DNA of 64,000 nucleotides from Enterocloster clostridioformis (GTDB lineage: Bacteria; Bacillota; Clostridia; Lachnospirales; Lachnospiraceae): assembly GCF_020297485.1 (NCBI RefSeq), contig NZ_JAIWZC010000001.1, positions 1,860,001 to 1,924,000 on the forward strand, in the 5' to 3' direction. Shown in pieces: positions 33,325 to 42,306 of the stretch. Below the pieces are notes generated by a model. It was given only the letters and a program-made list of their open reading frames with translations, ran no database searches and was not told the origin of the DNA. A program made the position numbers and the translations under genes. Numbering within the stretch: the first letter of the stretch is position 1; every line of letters begins with the position of its first letter.

Positions 33325-34485
33325 TTAACTCGCCATGCTGAGGTCTTTACATACGGCTGACGGGATTTCAATGATAAAGGCAGTATATCCGTTGTTGCTT
33401 TCAGCCTGTATCCGGCCGCCATGCAAGGTAATAATGTCCTTTGCAATGGCAAGTCCAAGGCCAGAGCCTCCGGTGTCACTCTGTCTTGCGCTGTTCAGAC
33501 GATAAAATTTGTCAAACACCAGGTTAAGCTTATCATTTGGAATATTTCCCTTGTTTTCAAATCGGATTACCGTCTTTTCAGGGAATTCTTTTGCAGATAC
33601 CGATATCGCGCTGTTGTCCTCACTGTAGGATATGGCATTTTTCAGAATATTATTAAATACTCTGGCCAGCTTTTCAGAATCTCCATACACAGATATGTTC
33701 TCATCCACATTGTTTTCTATGTGTTTTTTGCAGGTACTCAGCTGCGGATACAATTCTTCCGAAATTTGTATGAGCATATAATAAAGATCAATTTTTGTCT
33801 TATGGAGCGTTGTGGATTCTGAATAGCTGCGGGTAATTTCAAAAAATTCGTTCACCAGTATCCTAAGGCGGTTCGCTTTTTCCCATGCAGTGTGAACACA
33901 TTTTGCTTTCTTATCATCTGACATATCAGGATTTTCATCCAAAAGACTGAGATATCCAATTACGGAAGTCAGCGGTGTCTTAATATCATGGGCCAGATAT
34001 ACCACAAGGTCATTCTTTTGCTGCTCCATTTTTTTTGCCTCATCGGCCCGTGCTTTCAGTGTCTGTTTGGCATAATTCAATTTACATTCAACCGTTTCCA
34101 ATTCCGGTGACAGGGATATGCGGCCCCCATCTTCCATGAGCTTATCGATTCCTAACAAAACTTCATCAAAGTACCTTTTATAGGAATGCAGCAGCATGTG
34201 GAACAGTAAAAACACAAATAGAATGATTACAATACCAAGTATAAACTGCATATTAGCCGTTACGACTTTGAAATATACTATATCAGCCTGGGTTTCACTC
34301 ATGGAAAACCCCTGCGCAATCCATCTGACAATCGTATCTGCCAAATGTCCCCTGGTCAGCGCCCGCAGTAAAAAGACGGATACGACCGCACCCAGTGTAA
34401 TTCCAAGCCCTCTAATAAACGTGATACGGCTAAGCTTTGTATAATCCGATTTCATTTTCTTATATCTCTCCAATTTTATATCCAA
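33325..34485 (-). CDS. VanS-like sensor histidine kinase
   Basis: 386 residues. Two membrane segments (FIRGLGITLGAVVSVFLLRA and QFILGIVIILFVFLLFHML) frame a short extracytoplasmic loop of about 35 residues. The H-box YLAHDIKTPLTSVIGYLSLL, the N-box FNNILKNAISYSEDNS and the G2 box DTGGSGLGLAIAKDIITLHG are intact. Close to VanS in H-box and length. The short sensor loop suggests detection within or near the membrane, e.g. an envelope-acting antibiotic. Overlaps the regulator gene upstream by 26 bp. Confidence 0.92.
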   Translation of the reverse strand: MDIKLERYKKMKSDYTKLSRITFIRGLGITLGAVVSVFLLRALTRGHLADTIVRWIAQGFSMSETQADIVYFKVVTANMQFILGIVIILFVFLLFHMLLHSYKRYFDEVLLGIDKLMEDGGRISLSPELETVECKLNYAKQTLKARADEAKKMEQQKNDLVVYLAHDIKTPLTSVIGYLSLLDENPDMSDDKKAKCVHTAWEKANRLRILVNEFFEITRSYSESTTLHKTKIDLYYMLIQISEELYPQLSTCKKHIENNVDENISVYGDSEKLARVFNNILKNAISYSEDNSAISVSAKEFPEKTVIRFENKGNIPNDKLNLVFDKFYRLNSARQSDTGGSGLGLAIAKDIITLHGGRIQAESNNGYTAFIIEIPSAVCKDLSMAS

Positions 34486-35167
34486 TCCCCCACACTGTTT
34501 TTATATATCTGGGGCTTTCACCAGTATCCCTCATTTTCTCACGAAGATGACGAATGTGTACTGTAATTGTATTATTGCTCTTGCTGTAATACTCTTCCTG
34601 CCATATTTCATGAAATAATTCCTCAGAGCGGACTACACTGCCCTTATGCTCTAAAAGAACCTTTAGTATCGTAAATTCCGTAGGAGTAAGCGCCAGACTT
34701 TTTTCATCAAGCCAGCACTCATACGTTTTAAGCTTCATAACCAGTCCGGCATGTCTAAGAACCTTCTCTGCTGCCGGAGCAGCGGAATTTACATTATATT
34801 TCTTATACCGCCTAAGCTGGGCTTTTATTCTCGCTATCAGTTCCAGCGGAAGGAACGGTTTTGTGATATAATCATCTGCCCCCAGTGTAAGTCCGGTGAT
34901 TTTATCTGTCTCTCCATCCTTTGCCGTCAGCATGATTACCGGATATGTATATTCCTTACTCCGTATCATCTGGCAGATGGAAAGGCCGCTGATATCCGGA
35001 AGCATAATATCCAATATGGCCAAATCAAAATCCGTACTCTTGATACAGGAAAGAGCTTCCTCACCAGAGTAGAATTTATATACATCCATGTTTTCATTTT
35101 GTAAATATACTTCGATCAGATCCGCTATTTCTTTCTCATCATCTACAACCAGTATTTTTTCATTCAA
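34460..35167 (-). CDS. VanR-like response regulator (OmpR family)
   Basis: 235 residues. Receiver: ILVVDDEKEIADLIEVYLQN (acidic pocket), DLAILDIMLPDISGLSIC (phospho-Asp), VIMLTAKDGE, ADDYITKPF (Lys). OmpR winged helix: LTPTEFTILKVLLEHKGSVV, NNTITVHIRHLREKMRDTGE, YIKTVWGIGYKIGEI. Full length for the family. Starts at TTG (35167) with GGAG upstream; an ATG at 35163 is out of frame. Own promoter at 35200-35227. Confidence 0.93.
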   Translation of the reverse strand: MNEKILVVDDEKEIADLIEVYLQNENMDVYKFYSGEEALSCIKSTDFDLAILDIMLPDISGLSICQMIRSKEYTYPVIMLTAKDGETDKITGLTLGADDYITKPFLPLELIARIKAQLRRYKKYNVNSAAPAAEKVLRHAGLVMKLKTYECWLDEKSLALTPTEFTILKVLLEHKGSVVRSEELFHEIWQEEYYSKSNNTITVHIRHLREKMRDTGESPRYIKTVWGIGYKIGEI

Positions 35168-35199
35168 AGCACCGCGCTCCTTTTCATTCCTTTATACAT

Positions 35200-35227
35200 A
35201 TTATATTAGGTATGCAGAACGAATGTA
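35200..35227 (-). promoter_or_regulatory. Promoter of the VanRS-like operon
   Basis: Minus-strand TACATT (35227-35222) and TATAAT (35205-35200), 16-bp spacer, 33 bp before the TTG start. Confidence 0.6.
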
Positions 35228-35276
35228 TTATTAAATAATAGAGATTTTATTAATCCTTTCCTAAGATACAGGTACA

Positions 35277-35627
35277 TTATCCTAATGCCTGAATTGCAGA
35301 AACGGCCTGTTCATAATCAATGCAGACTTGATTCTTCAAGACAACCAAATCTTCAGAAGGATTCCCTGTCCGCAGTGCCTCTGTCAGCATGCTGCTGGAC
35401 TTGCGCAGATTTGACAATCCAAGATTATCGCAAACCCCTTTTAACGTATGGGCCGCGCGAAATGCTTCCTGATAATCCTGTGCTTCAAGCTTCTCTAATA
35501 AAAGCTTGTAAGTTCCATCGTTTAAAAACTTAATGAGAAATCTTCTTATCATATCCTCACTGTAAAGCCGTGTCAGTACTTCGTCATAATCTCCGCCCAG
35601 CTTTCTGTAACATTCCTTCAGATTCAT
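35277..35627 (-). CDS. Hpt-domain phosphotransfer protein
   Basis: 116 residues from the ATG at 35627 (GGAGG 5 bp upstream). The Hpt signature is EAFRAAHTLKGVCDNLGLSN, in which the His accepts phosphate, followed by LRKSSSMLTEALRTG. All-helical. It starts 16 bp after the hybrid kinase and is its likely phosphorelay partner, passing phosphate between receivers in this cassette. Confidence 0.9.
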   Translation of the reverse strand: MNLKECYRKLGGDYDEVLTRLYSEDMIRRFLIKFLNDGTYKLLLEKLEAQDYQEAFRAAHTLKGVCDNLGLSNLRKSSSMLTEALRTGNPSEDLVVLKNQVCIDYEQAVSAIQALG

Positions 35628-35642
35628 AAATACCTCCACATT

Positions 35643-38564
35643 TTATCCTTGTTTCTTTTTTATCAGTTCCGCTATCACTGCTTCCAGATGTTTCATGTCA
35701 ATCGGCTTAGGTACATGGGCGTCCATCCCGGCATCGGCCGATTCCTTCACATCTTCTGCAAACGTATTTGCCGTCATGGCAATGATTGGAATTATCTTCC
35801 CATGGGGATGACGGCCGGCCCGAATTGCCCTGACCGCATCATATCCATTCATGACAGGCATCTGTATATCCGTTAAAATCAAGTCATACTGGCCGGAGCC
35901 GGATTTCTCAAATGCGTCTAAGAGTTCCTGACCGTTACTAACGATATCACATATCACGCCGTTCATATGAAGCAGCTCTCGTAATATCTCGGCATTTAAC
36001 TCATTGTCTTCCGCTGCAAGAATTTTTACACCTGACAGCCTGCAATCCGAACCTTCTGCACCAGGCATTTTTTGCTCCTTTGCCTGAACCGTTACAATCG
36101 CCTGTTTAAAGCTTGTCAGGAAAAACGGTTTTGCAAGGAAACCATCAAAGCCGGCCGCAAGAGCCTCTTCCTCAATCTCCTCCCATTCGTATGCGGTAAG
36201 AAGGATAATCGGTATATGTTCCGGCAGCATCGCCCGAATATTCCTGGCCGTTTGGATGCCGTCCATATCAGGCATTTTCCAATCCAGAAGTACAAGGTCA
36301 AATGGGGTCCCCTCCTGATGCGACTGTTTGATTTGACGGATAGCCCGGTCGCCGCCCAGGGCGTATTGGACGGACACCCCGGTGCCTTCCATGACACGGA
36401 TTACATTGATACAGATGGTCTCATCATCATCTACAACCAGTATGCGGGTGATTCCGTGTTTTTCCCAAAATCCCTCATCCACGTTCTGGTCCTGGATGCG
36501 AAGTTCCAGTTCAACGGTAAAGATACTTCCCTCGCCCTGCTTACTTTTCACATCAATCCTTCCGCCCATCAGCTCTACCAAATTTTTTACAATGGGCATT
36601 CCAAGGCCGGTTCCCTGGATTTGATTTGTCACACTATTGATTTCACGGGCAAAGGGTTCAAAAATAATTGTTAAAAACTCTTCCGACATCCCAATACCGT
36701 TATCCTGGACCTCAAACCGCAGCCGGGCAAAATCTTTTGTTTTTTGCGGAAGCTGGGTTACAGTCATTCGGATTCGGCCGCCGGCCGGTGTATATTTTAC
36801 TGCATTTGATAAGATGTTTATCAACACCTGGTTGATTCTCATCCTGTCACCGATTAGATGTTCCGATGTCACATCCGCCAGAAAGAGTTCAAATTCCTGC
36901 TGCTTTGCTTTGGCCTGCGGCCGGATCATGGTCCCCAGCTCCTCTATAAGCTCTGCCAGGTTGATTTCCGTGATGTTAAGTGTTGTTTTTCCGCTCTCAA
37001 TCTTGCTCATATCCAATACATCATTGATTAAACCCAGGAGATACTGACTGGAAGCTGTAATCTTTCGGGCATATTCCTTTACCCGTTCCGAATCGCCGGC
37101 ATCATGGTTTAACAGCACGGTAAGACCTACGATTGCATTCATAGGGGTCCGGATATCATGGCTGATATTATTCAAAAAGGTACTCTTTGCCTTATTGGCG
37201 GCATTTGCCGCATTCAATGCCGTTTCCAAAGCAAACTTACTCTGCCGGTCTTTTGTCCTGTCAGACAACACCACAATAAACTTGTCCGATTGGCCATAAC
37301 CTACCCGGTATACGGTTTCATAAAACCACCTTTTTTCCCCGGTCTTTCGATGCATACGCTCACTTTCCAGCAGAATCGACTGGCCTGATTCCATCAAACC
37401 CAACTCCGCATAAGAGACGGTCTTTCCATCTATGTATGTGGCTTTTCCTAAGGATTTAATGTCTGCTTCTACATCATCCGGGGAGATGCCAAGCACACGC
37501 TTTACATTGGGCGTCACATATTCTACCGCGTAGGACCCGCTGTTCAACATTAAAAACACATCATCTATATGTTCTGAAAGAATGCTGAACATCAGTTCCC
37601 GGTATTGTATATCCTGCTCCTTCCGTTCAATACGCTTGCGGCTGTGCCGTTCAAAAAGCTGGAATATGAGACCAATGATAAACACAATAAAGACAACAAA
37701 AATAAATATCTGGGACGACTGCAGAATATGATTGGTATATTCCATAATAACGCTGCTTGGGATTACGGAGATGATATACCAGCCATCCACGACTTCTATT
37801 GGTGAAAAGGTAACGATGTTCTTTGCTCCGTTAAAGGAGAATTGGATGACCCCGGAATGTCCCTTGGATAAACTTTCCTTGAAGGCTTGAATGTCCTCCT
37901 CATTATTTTCTTCTGCAATCATGTCAAAAATATTTAAAAACGTCCGGTTGCTGTTTTTTTGGTAAGGACGAATCAGGACTTCCCCCTTCTGATTGGTAAT
38001 ATAAGAAAAACCATTGTCATCATAAAAGGAAATAGAAAACTTTTTGGACAGCTCCGAAACCTTCTCCCCTTTTTGCATGACTCCATGCGCGCCGTCGGCA
38101 AACAGAAAACATTCATAGACTCCCAGGGTATTCTGCCCATCGTAGAGATTTAAATAGTTTTCCCTGATACCCTTACCGGAAAAGGTATGATAAAATGCCA
38201 GTTCCTCCGCACTAAGAATGCGCCGGTCTTCTAAACGGTTTGAGTACATAAACCCGTGGTCCAAATCAACAACCGTATAATTGGACGTCTCACCGCCGAG
38301 CAGGTTCAAATTATTTAATATTTTGCTTTCCTCATGAGATTCTAATTCTGATATCTTATTAGCCAGACCGTGTACCCGTTCCTGTTCAATTTCAATATAA
38401 GTCTCAAATGCGCGGCCGCCCTGACTTGTAATCTCCAGGGCTTGTTCCGCATTCTGCGTCCACAGGGAAGTCTGAACGCTTTTTATATAGTAATAACAGC
38501 CTACGAGAATACTGCCGAGAATCATTACAACCAGACCATTTATCCAAAATCGTTTTATGTTCAT
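35643..38564 (-). CDS. Hybrid sensor histidine kinase with two receiver domains
   Basis: 973 residues; the second ATG (38564) is 8 bp after GGAGG. Order: membrane segment (about 8-28), a large extracytoplasmic sensor (about 30-275, Cache/PAS-like, with KKFSISFYDDNGFSYITNQK), a second membrane segment (SSQIFIFVVFIVFIIGLIFQ), a PAS domain, H-box FLNNISHDIRTPMNAIVGLT (about residue 470), ATPase (LINILSNAVKYTPAGGRIRM, GTGLGMPIVKNLVELMGGRI), REC1 (ITRILVVDDDETICINVIRV, LVLLDWKMPDMDGIQTARNI) and REC2 (VKILAAEDNELNAEILRELL, DLILTDIQMPVMNGYDAVRA). The neighbouring solute-binding lipoprotein may present its ligand. Confidence 0.93.
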   Translation of the reverse strand: MNIKRFWINGLVVMILGSILVGCYYYIKSVQTSLWTQNAEQALEITSQGGRAFETYIEIEQERVHGLANKISELESHEESKILNNLNLLGGETSNYTVVDLDHGFMYSNRLEDRRILSAEELAFYHTFSGKGIRENYLNLYDGQNTLGVYECFLFADGAHGVMQKGEKVSELSKKFSISFYDDNGFSYITNQKGEVLIRPYQKNSNRTFLNIFDMIAEENNEEDIQAFKESLSKGHSGVIQFSFNGAKNIVTFSPIEVVDGWYIISVIPSSVIMEYTNHILQSSQIFIFVVFIVFIIGLIFQLFERHSRKRIERKEQDIQYRELMFSILSEHIDDVFLMLNSGSYAVEYVTPNVKRVLGISPDDVEADIKSLGKATYIDGKTVSYAELGLMESGQSILLESERMHRKTGEKRWFYETVYRVGYGQSDKFIVVLSDRTKDRQSKFALETALNAANAANKAKSTFLNNISHDIRTPMNAIVGLTVLLNHDAGDSERVKEYARKITASSQYLLGLINDVLDMSKIESGKTTLNITEINLAELIEELGTMIRPQAKAKQQEFELFLADVTSEHLIGDRMRINQVLINILSNAVKYTPAGGRIRMTVTQLPQKTKDFARLRFEVQDNGIGMSEEFLTIIFEPFAREINSVTNQIQGTGLGMPIVKNLVELMGGRIDVKSKQGEGSIFTVELELRIQDQNVDEGFWEKHGITRILVVDDDETICINVIRVMEGTGVSVQYALGGDRAIRQIKQSHQEGTPFDLVLLDWKMPDMDGIQTARNIRAMLPEHIPIILLTAYEWEEIEEEALAAGFDGFLAKPFFLTSFKQAIVTVQAKEQKMPGAEGSDCRLSGVKILAAEDNELNAEILRELLHMNGVICDIVSNGQELLDAFEKSGSGQYDLILTDIQMPVMNGYDAVRAIRAGRHPHGKIIPIIAMTANTFAEDVKESADAGMDAHVPKPIDMKHLEAVIAELIKKKQG

Positions 38565-38582
38565 TATCATTTCCTCCGGACG

Positions 38583-39848
38583 CTACTGTGTCAGAAGCTG
38601 ATTCAGCCGGGCAACGGCCTTATCCGCGGGCATCCCCTTCAGCATCTGCCGCGTTATTTCAGAGAGAGAGGCATCCAGTGGCAGGTCCAGCCTAAAATCT
38701 GAGCCTATCACAATCCGCCCGCATTCAAAACATTCAGCGGCCGGAAGGATTGTCCTATCAGCAGGCATTCTATCATCCTGCAATGGTGTATAGGAACTTT
38801 GGCTGTCGCAGTATTCCCATATGGAATCCGGCTGCGTGATACACTCGATGAGCCGCATGACTTCTTCCAGGTGTTCGCTGCCGGCGTTAACACTGATGCA
38901 GGTGTTCCCTTCTACCACCAGCACACTGCCCTTATCGAGAATAGGAAACGGGTGTACGCCATATGAAAAGTCAGGCTCCATATCTTGTACCCTGGCCGCA
39001 GCCCAGCCTCCGGTTACCATAAACGGCCGGTTGCCATCCACAAATAGCTGAAGGTCATCGGATGTTTGTTCCGTTTCCAAGACTTCTGCGCAGTCAATCC
39101 ATTTACGGTCAATCATTTCTTCAACCATTTCTATTCCCGGCCACAATGTATTTGCCAGCTTGGCCGGTTCGCGGTTAAATTCTTTGATTGCCGCAGCGGT
39201 ATCCTGCTGATACACCGAATACAGTGATTTCGCAGCGATAAGCTTTCTGAGCGAGGCATAGTTATTTGCTATGACAGGCGTAATGCCTTTTGCCGCAAAA
39301 TAGTTGCAGACTTCCATAAAATCCGACCAGTTTTCCGGAACCTTCTGTCCATGTGCTTCCAGCAGGCTGTAGTTGATGTACAGTCCGTAGAGTGATATAC
39401 ATATAGGCAGGAAGTAAACGGAACCGTCCTCTCTGATGAACTGCTCTTTCATCCTATCCTGATAATTCTCAATGGTAGAAAGGCTGGACAGGTCTGCTAA
39501 CCTGCCCTTATCCGCCATATCCATAACCCGGTCATGATCAACCATAAATACATCATCCAGCACATTGGCCTCTGCCCGTCTTTCTAAGGCTTTCCAGTAA
39601 TCAATCCCCTTTACACCTTCGTATGTTACAATGATATCAGGGTTTTGCTCCATAAATTGGTTCAATATTTTTTCAATCGCTATCAGATTGCGTACGTCTG
39701 CCTTATATCCGTAAACAGACAGAAACATATGCTCTTGTTTCATAGACGGTTCACTTTCAATCAGCATGATTTCACTGGACCGTTGGCTGCAGCCTGTCAG
39801 AATAACGCTGATTAAAATAATAGACAGAACCCGTTTACAACCGTTCAT
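38583..39848 (-). CDS. Solute-binding lipoprotein linked to the signalling cassette
   Basis: 421 residues. Lipobox LTGCS (Cys 20). Sugar-type extracellular binding-protein fold (IEKILNQFMEQNPDIIVTYE, YFLPICISLYGLYINYSLLE, QDMEPDFSYGVHPFPILDKG). There is no permease or ATPase gene beside it; instead it is placed between a GGDEF-type gene and the hybrid kinase. This suggests a sensing role, ligand capture for the kinase, rather than transport. Its start overlaps the 3' end of the GGDEF-type gene by 14 bp. Confidence 0.85.
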   Translation of the reverse strand: MNGCKRVLSIILISVILTGCSQRSSEIMLIESEPSMKQEHMFLSVYGYKADVRNLIAIEKILNQFMEQNPDIIVTYEGVKGIDYWKALERRAEANVLDDVFMVDHDRVMDMADKGRLADLSSLSTIENYQDRMKEQFIREDGSVYFLPICISLYGLYINYSLLEAHGQKVPENWSDFMEVCNYFAAKGITPVIANNYASLRKLIAAKSLYSVYQQDTAAAIKEFNREPAKLANTLWPGIEMVEEMIDRKWIDCAEVLETEQTSDDLQLFVDGNRPFMVTGGWAAARVQDMEPDFSYGVHPFPILDKGSVLVVEGNTCISVNAGSEHLEEVMRLIECITQPDSIWEYCDSQSSYTPLQDDRMPADRTILPAAECFECGRIVIGSDFRLDLPLDASLSEITRQMLKGMPADKAVARLNQLLTQ

Positions 39849-40416
39849 TCATCTTCTCCTTTATCTTCAATCCGGCTTTTTCTCTTTTTACCTGAAATAA
39901 CAGCCTGTCTGCTGCCTCCATTAAATCCGAAACCTGGCCTGGTCCGTAAACACCGCCGATACTGATGGATAACTTAAGCTGCGGATAATCCGGAATAACA
40001 GCTTTATCAACGCAGGATCTGATTTCTTCCAGTTTTTCTTGAAGCATATGAAACGGTATATCCCCAAACACAACGAAAATTTCATCCCCACCAAACCGCA
40101 CCACGGAATCTGTTCTTTTTACACAATTTTTTATCGCTTTGGCTGCCTGCTTTAGTGCCAGGTCGCCAACCGGATGACCATATGTGTCATTAATGGCGTT
40201 AAAATGGTCCATATGGGTTTCCTCTGTAATCTGGACAACCAGTTCCAGTAAATACGGATAACCGTCAACCTCCACATAGGTTGACCGTACATGATAGACA
40301 TTCTGGTTTATAAACTCAATTTTGGTCAGGTTCTCTTTGCCAGACATACCGTTAGCTGCAATCCCATTTTCAAGCTGGTTTCCTTGGCCCCATATTCCAT
40401 GACTGTTAAATTCCAA
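39835..40416 (-). CDS. Degenerate GGDEF-domain protein
   Basis: 193 residues from a TTG. The first 70 residues look like a PAS-type sandwich (KIEFINQNVYHVRSTYVEVD, GYPYLLELVVQITEETHM). The GGDEF domain then begins late: THMDHFNAINDTYGHPVGDL, so about 40 residues normally holding the D.LTG..NRR part are missing, and the active-site motif reads GGDEIF instead of GGDEF. The later helix and strand (LKLSISIGGVYGPGQVSDLM) are normal. Cyclase activity is doubtful; it may only bind c-di-GMP or GTP, or be inert. The frame opens 24 bp after the HD-GYP gene, probably by coupling. Confidence 0.75.
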   Translation of the reverse strand: MEFNSHGIWGQGNQLENGIAANGMSGKENLTKIEFINQNVYHVRSTYVEVDGYPYLLELVVQITEETHMDHFNAINDTYGHPVGDLALKQAAKAIKNCVKRTDSVVRFGGDEIFVVFGDIPFHMLQEKLEEIRSCVDKAVIPDYPQLKLSISIGGVYGPGQVSDLMEAADRLLFQVKREKAGLKIKEKMNERL

Positions 40417-40439
40417 GATTTGTTGGTTACCTGCCTCAT

Positions 40440-41993
40440 CTATGTTCGCTCTGTATCTGGCATATGGTTCTGATCAATCTTCCGAAGTTTTCCCATGACA
40501 CCCGCATAGTGTTTCACATTTTCATTTGTCCAGATAACATGAAAGATGCCGTGAAACCATTGATTCTCCTGTTTAATTGTAAGCGGCACATCCATTTGAA
40601 AATCCGGCTGCGCCGGAGTTGCTTCCTGAACCTTCTCCACGATACGATTCAGGACATCTTTATCAATGCATCTTAACAGATTCCCGTTCTCCAGCGGTTG
40701 GAATAAATCATTCCCTATGCTTAGATGTTCTGCTCCATATTGATTGAAACATAAAATAGATGGTTCAACCGCATAATTGAAAAAAATCTCCTCGGTTTTA
40801 TCCAGCAGGAAACGAAAATGCTGCTGTTCATATGAACGCTGTCGCAGCAGCCGTTCCGAATCCCCCAGACCATAGTGCTGCAGCTGTTCTGTAATATGAC
40901 TGGTTTCTTTGGGCGTGTTTTCTGCTTCCAGCATATTTTGGACCGTCAGTTCCTGTTCAAGCGTATCTCCAATGTCACGCAGGCATTCCAAAAGCAATGG
41001 CTGAAAGGCTCCGCACTGTCCGTCAAGAATCATTTTCATTGCTGCATCGTGGGAATATGCCGGCTTATAGCACCGTTCACTGGTTAATGCATCATAAACA
41101 TCTGCCAGGGCAACCACCTGTGCTGAGAGCGGAATGGCATCCCCCTTTAAGCCGTCCGGATAGCCTCTGCCGTCATACCGTTCATGATGCCATCGGCAGA
41201 TTTCATATGCCGTTTTCAGCAAAGGCTCATTCCGGTCAATCGGCAAGTCCATGAGTAGATTCGCGCCTGCCATAGAATGGCCCTGCATGATGCGAAATTC
41301 CTCTGCCGTAAGGCGGCCGGGCTTATTCAAAATCTCTTCCGGGACCGATATCTTACCGATATCGTGCAGTGCCGAGGCCATACTTATCAGGGATATATCT
41401 TCATTTGTCATTTTATTGCGGTCTGTTTTTAACATGAGCTGCCTCAGCAGAAGGTCCGTAATAAGATTGATATGCAGGACATGAAGTCCGCTTTCACCAT
41501 TCCGGAATTCTACAATATGGGACAGGATGGAAAGCATGAGCCGGTTATCCTTTTCCTTTTTACTGATTTGATGGGTAATAATTTCCATCATCTGGCGTTG
41601 TTTCGCAAAGGATAAAATAACATTGGCTACACGGCGGCGTACAATCGCCGTGTTATAAGGACGAGCAATATAGTCTGTTGCTCCAAGCTCATATGCACGC
41701 TCTATAAATTGGGGCGAAATTTCGCTGGAAATCATAATAACAGGAATCATATCAATACAATGAAAACGGTTCATATGTATCAATACCTCAAAGCCGTCCA
41801 TCTGCGGCATTTGAATATCCAGCAGGACGAGGGACAGGTTGGATGCATTTTCACGCAATATATCAACCGCTTGCGCCCCGTTTTCTGCTTCCACTATTTC
41901 ATATTCATCTCCCAGCATAGAGCCCAGCATCTCTCGATTTAACTCAGAATCGTCCACGATTAAAACCTTCAATTGGGGCCTGACGTTTGACAT
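40440..41993 (-). CDS. REC-HD-GYP response regulator with C-terminal PAS-like domain
   Basis: 517 residues from the ATG at 41993 (GGAG upstream; the track of in-frame Met at 42050 lacks a ribosome site). Receiver KVLIVDDSELNREMLGSMLG, LVLLDIQMPQMDGFEVLIHM, DYIARPYN. HD-GYP: ASALHDIGKISVPEEILNKP (HD), IMQGHSMAGANLL, ICRWHHERYDGRGYPDGLKG (GYP), LADVYDALTSERCYKPAYSH. This domain degrades c-di-GMP. The last 120 residues resemble a PAS-type fold (FNYAVEPSILCFNQYGAEHL). Signal output of the phosphorelay is thus likely c-di-GMP turnover. Confidence 0.92.
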   Translation of the reverse strand: MSNVRPQLKVLIVDDSELNREMLGSMLGDEYEIVEAENGAQAVDILRENASNLSLVLLDIQMPQMDGFEVLIHMNRFHCIDMIPVIMISSEISPQFIERAYELGATDYIARPYNTAIVRRRVANVILSFAKQRQMMEIITHQISKKEKDNRLMLSILSHIVEFRNGESGLHVLHINLITDLLLRQLMLKTDRNKMTNEDISLISMASALHDIGKISVPEEILNKPGRLTAEEFRIMQGHSMAGANLLMDLPIDRNEPLLKTAYEICRWHHERYDGRGYPDGLKGDAIPLSAQVVALADVYDALTSERCYKPAYSHDAAMKMILDGQCGAFQPLLLECLRDIGDTLEQELTVQNMLEAENTPKETSHITEQLQHYGLGDSERLLRQRSYEQQHFRFLLDKTEEIFFNYAVEPSILCFNQYGAEHLSIGNDLFQPLENGNLLRCIDKDVLNRIVEKVQEATPAQPDFQMDVPLTIKQENQWFHGIFHVIWTNENVKHYAGVMGKLRKIDQNHMPDTERT

Positions 41994-42215
41994 ATAATCA
42001 CTCCAATGAATTCTTTTATAAAACCAGTTAGCTTCAACCAATCTGCTCACCTATACAAATAGGTTGTTATAGATTTTTACGGCCCTTTGGACCGCGCTTC
42101 CAATGTGGTCTTAACTAACATTTATTTTTGCCTTATTATTTTATCATTTCAGTCTATAATACTCAAGATGAAAATCCTGTAATTTCTTTAAGTGGCATCT
42201 GATGAATGATAGACA

Positions 42216-42245
42216 TTGCCTATGTTCATAATTTTATAGTATAAT
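42216..42245 (+). promoter_or_regulatory. Promoter of the second GntR-type regulator
   Basis: TTGCCT (42216-42221) and perfect TATAAT (42240-42245) with an 18-bp spacer. The divergent HD-GYP gene starts at 41993, so the 310-bp region serves both directions. Confidence 0.6.
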
Positions 42246-42306
42246 GGATAGAACGCTCCTTGTCTATTGAGGGCATATTTGTATTTTTTAGAAAGGCAGC
42301 TATTTT

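Noticed and set aside
39835..40416. Active diguanylate cyclase
   Set aside because: The start of the domain is missing and the motif is GGDEI; function as a cyclase cannot be claimed.
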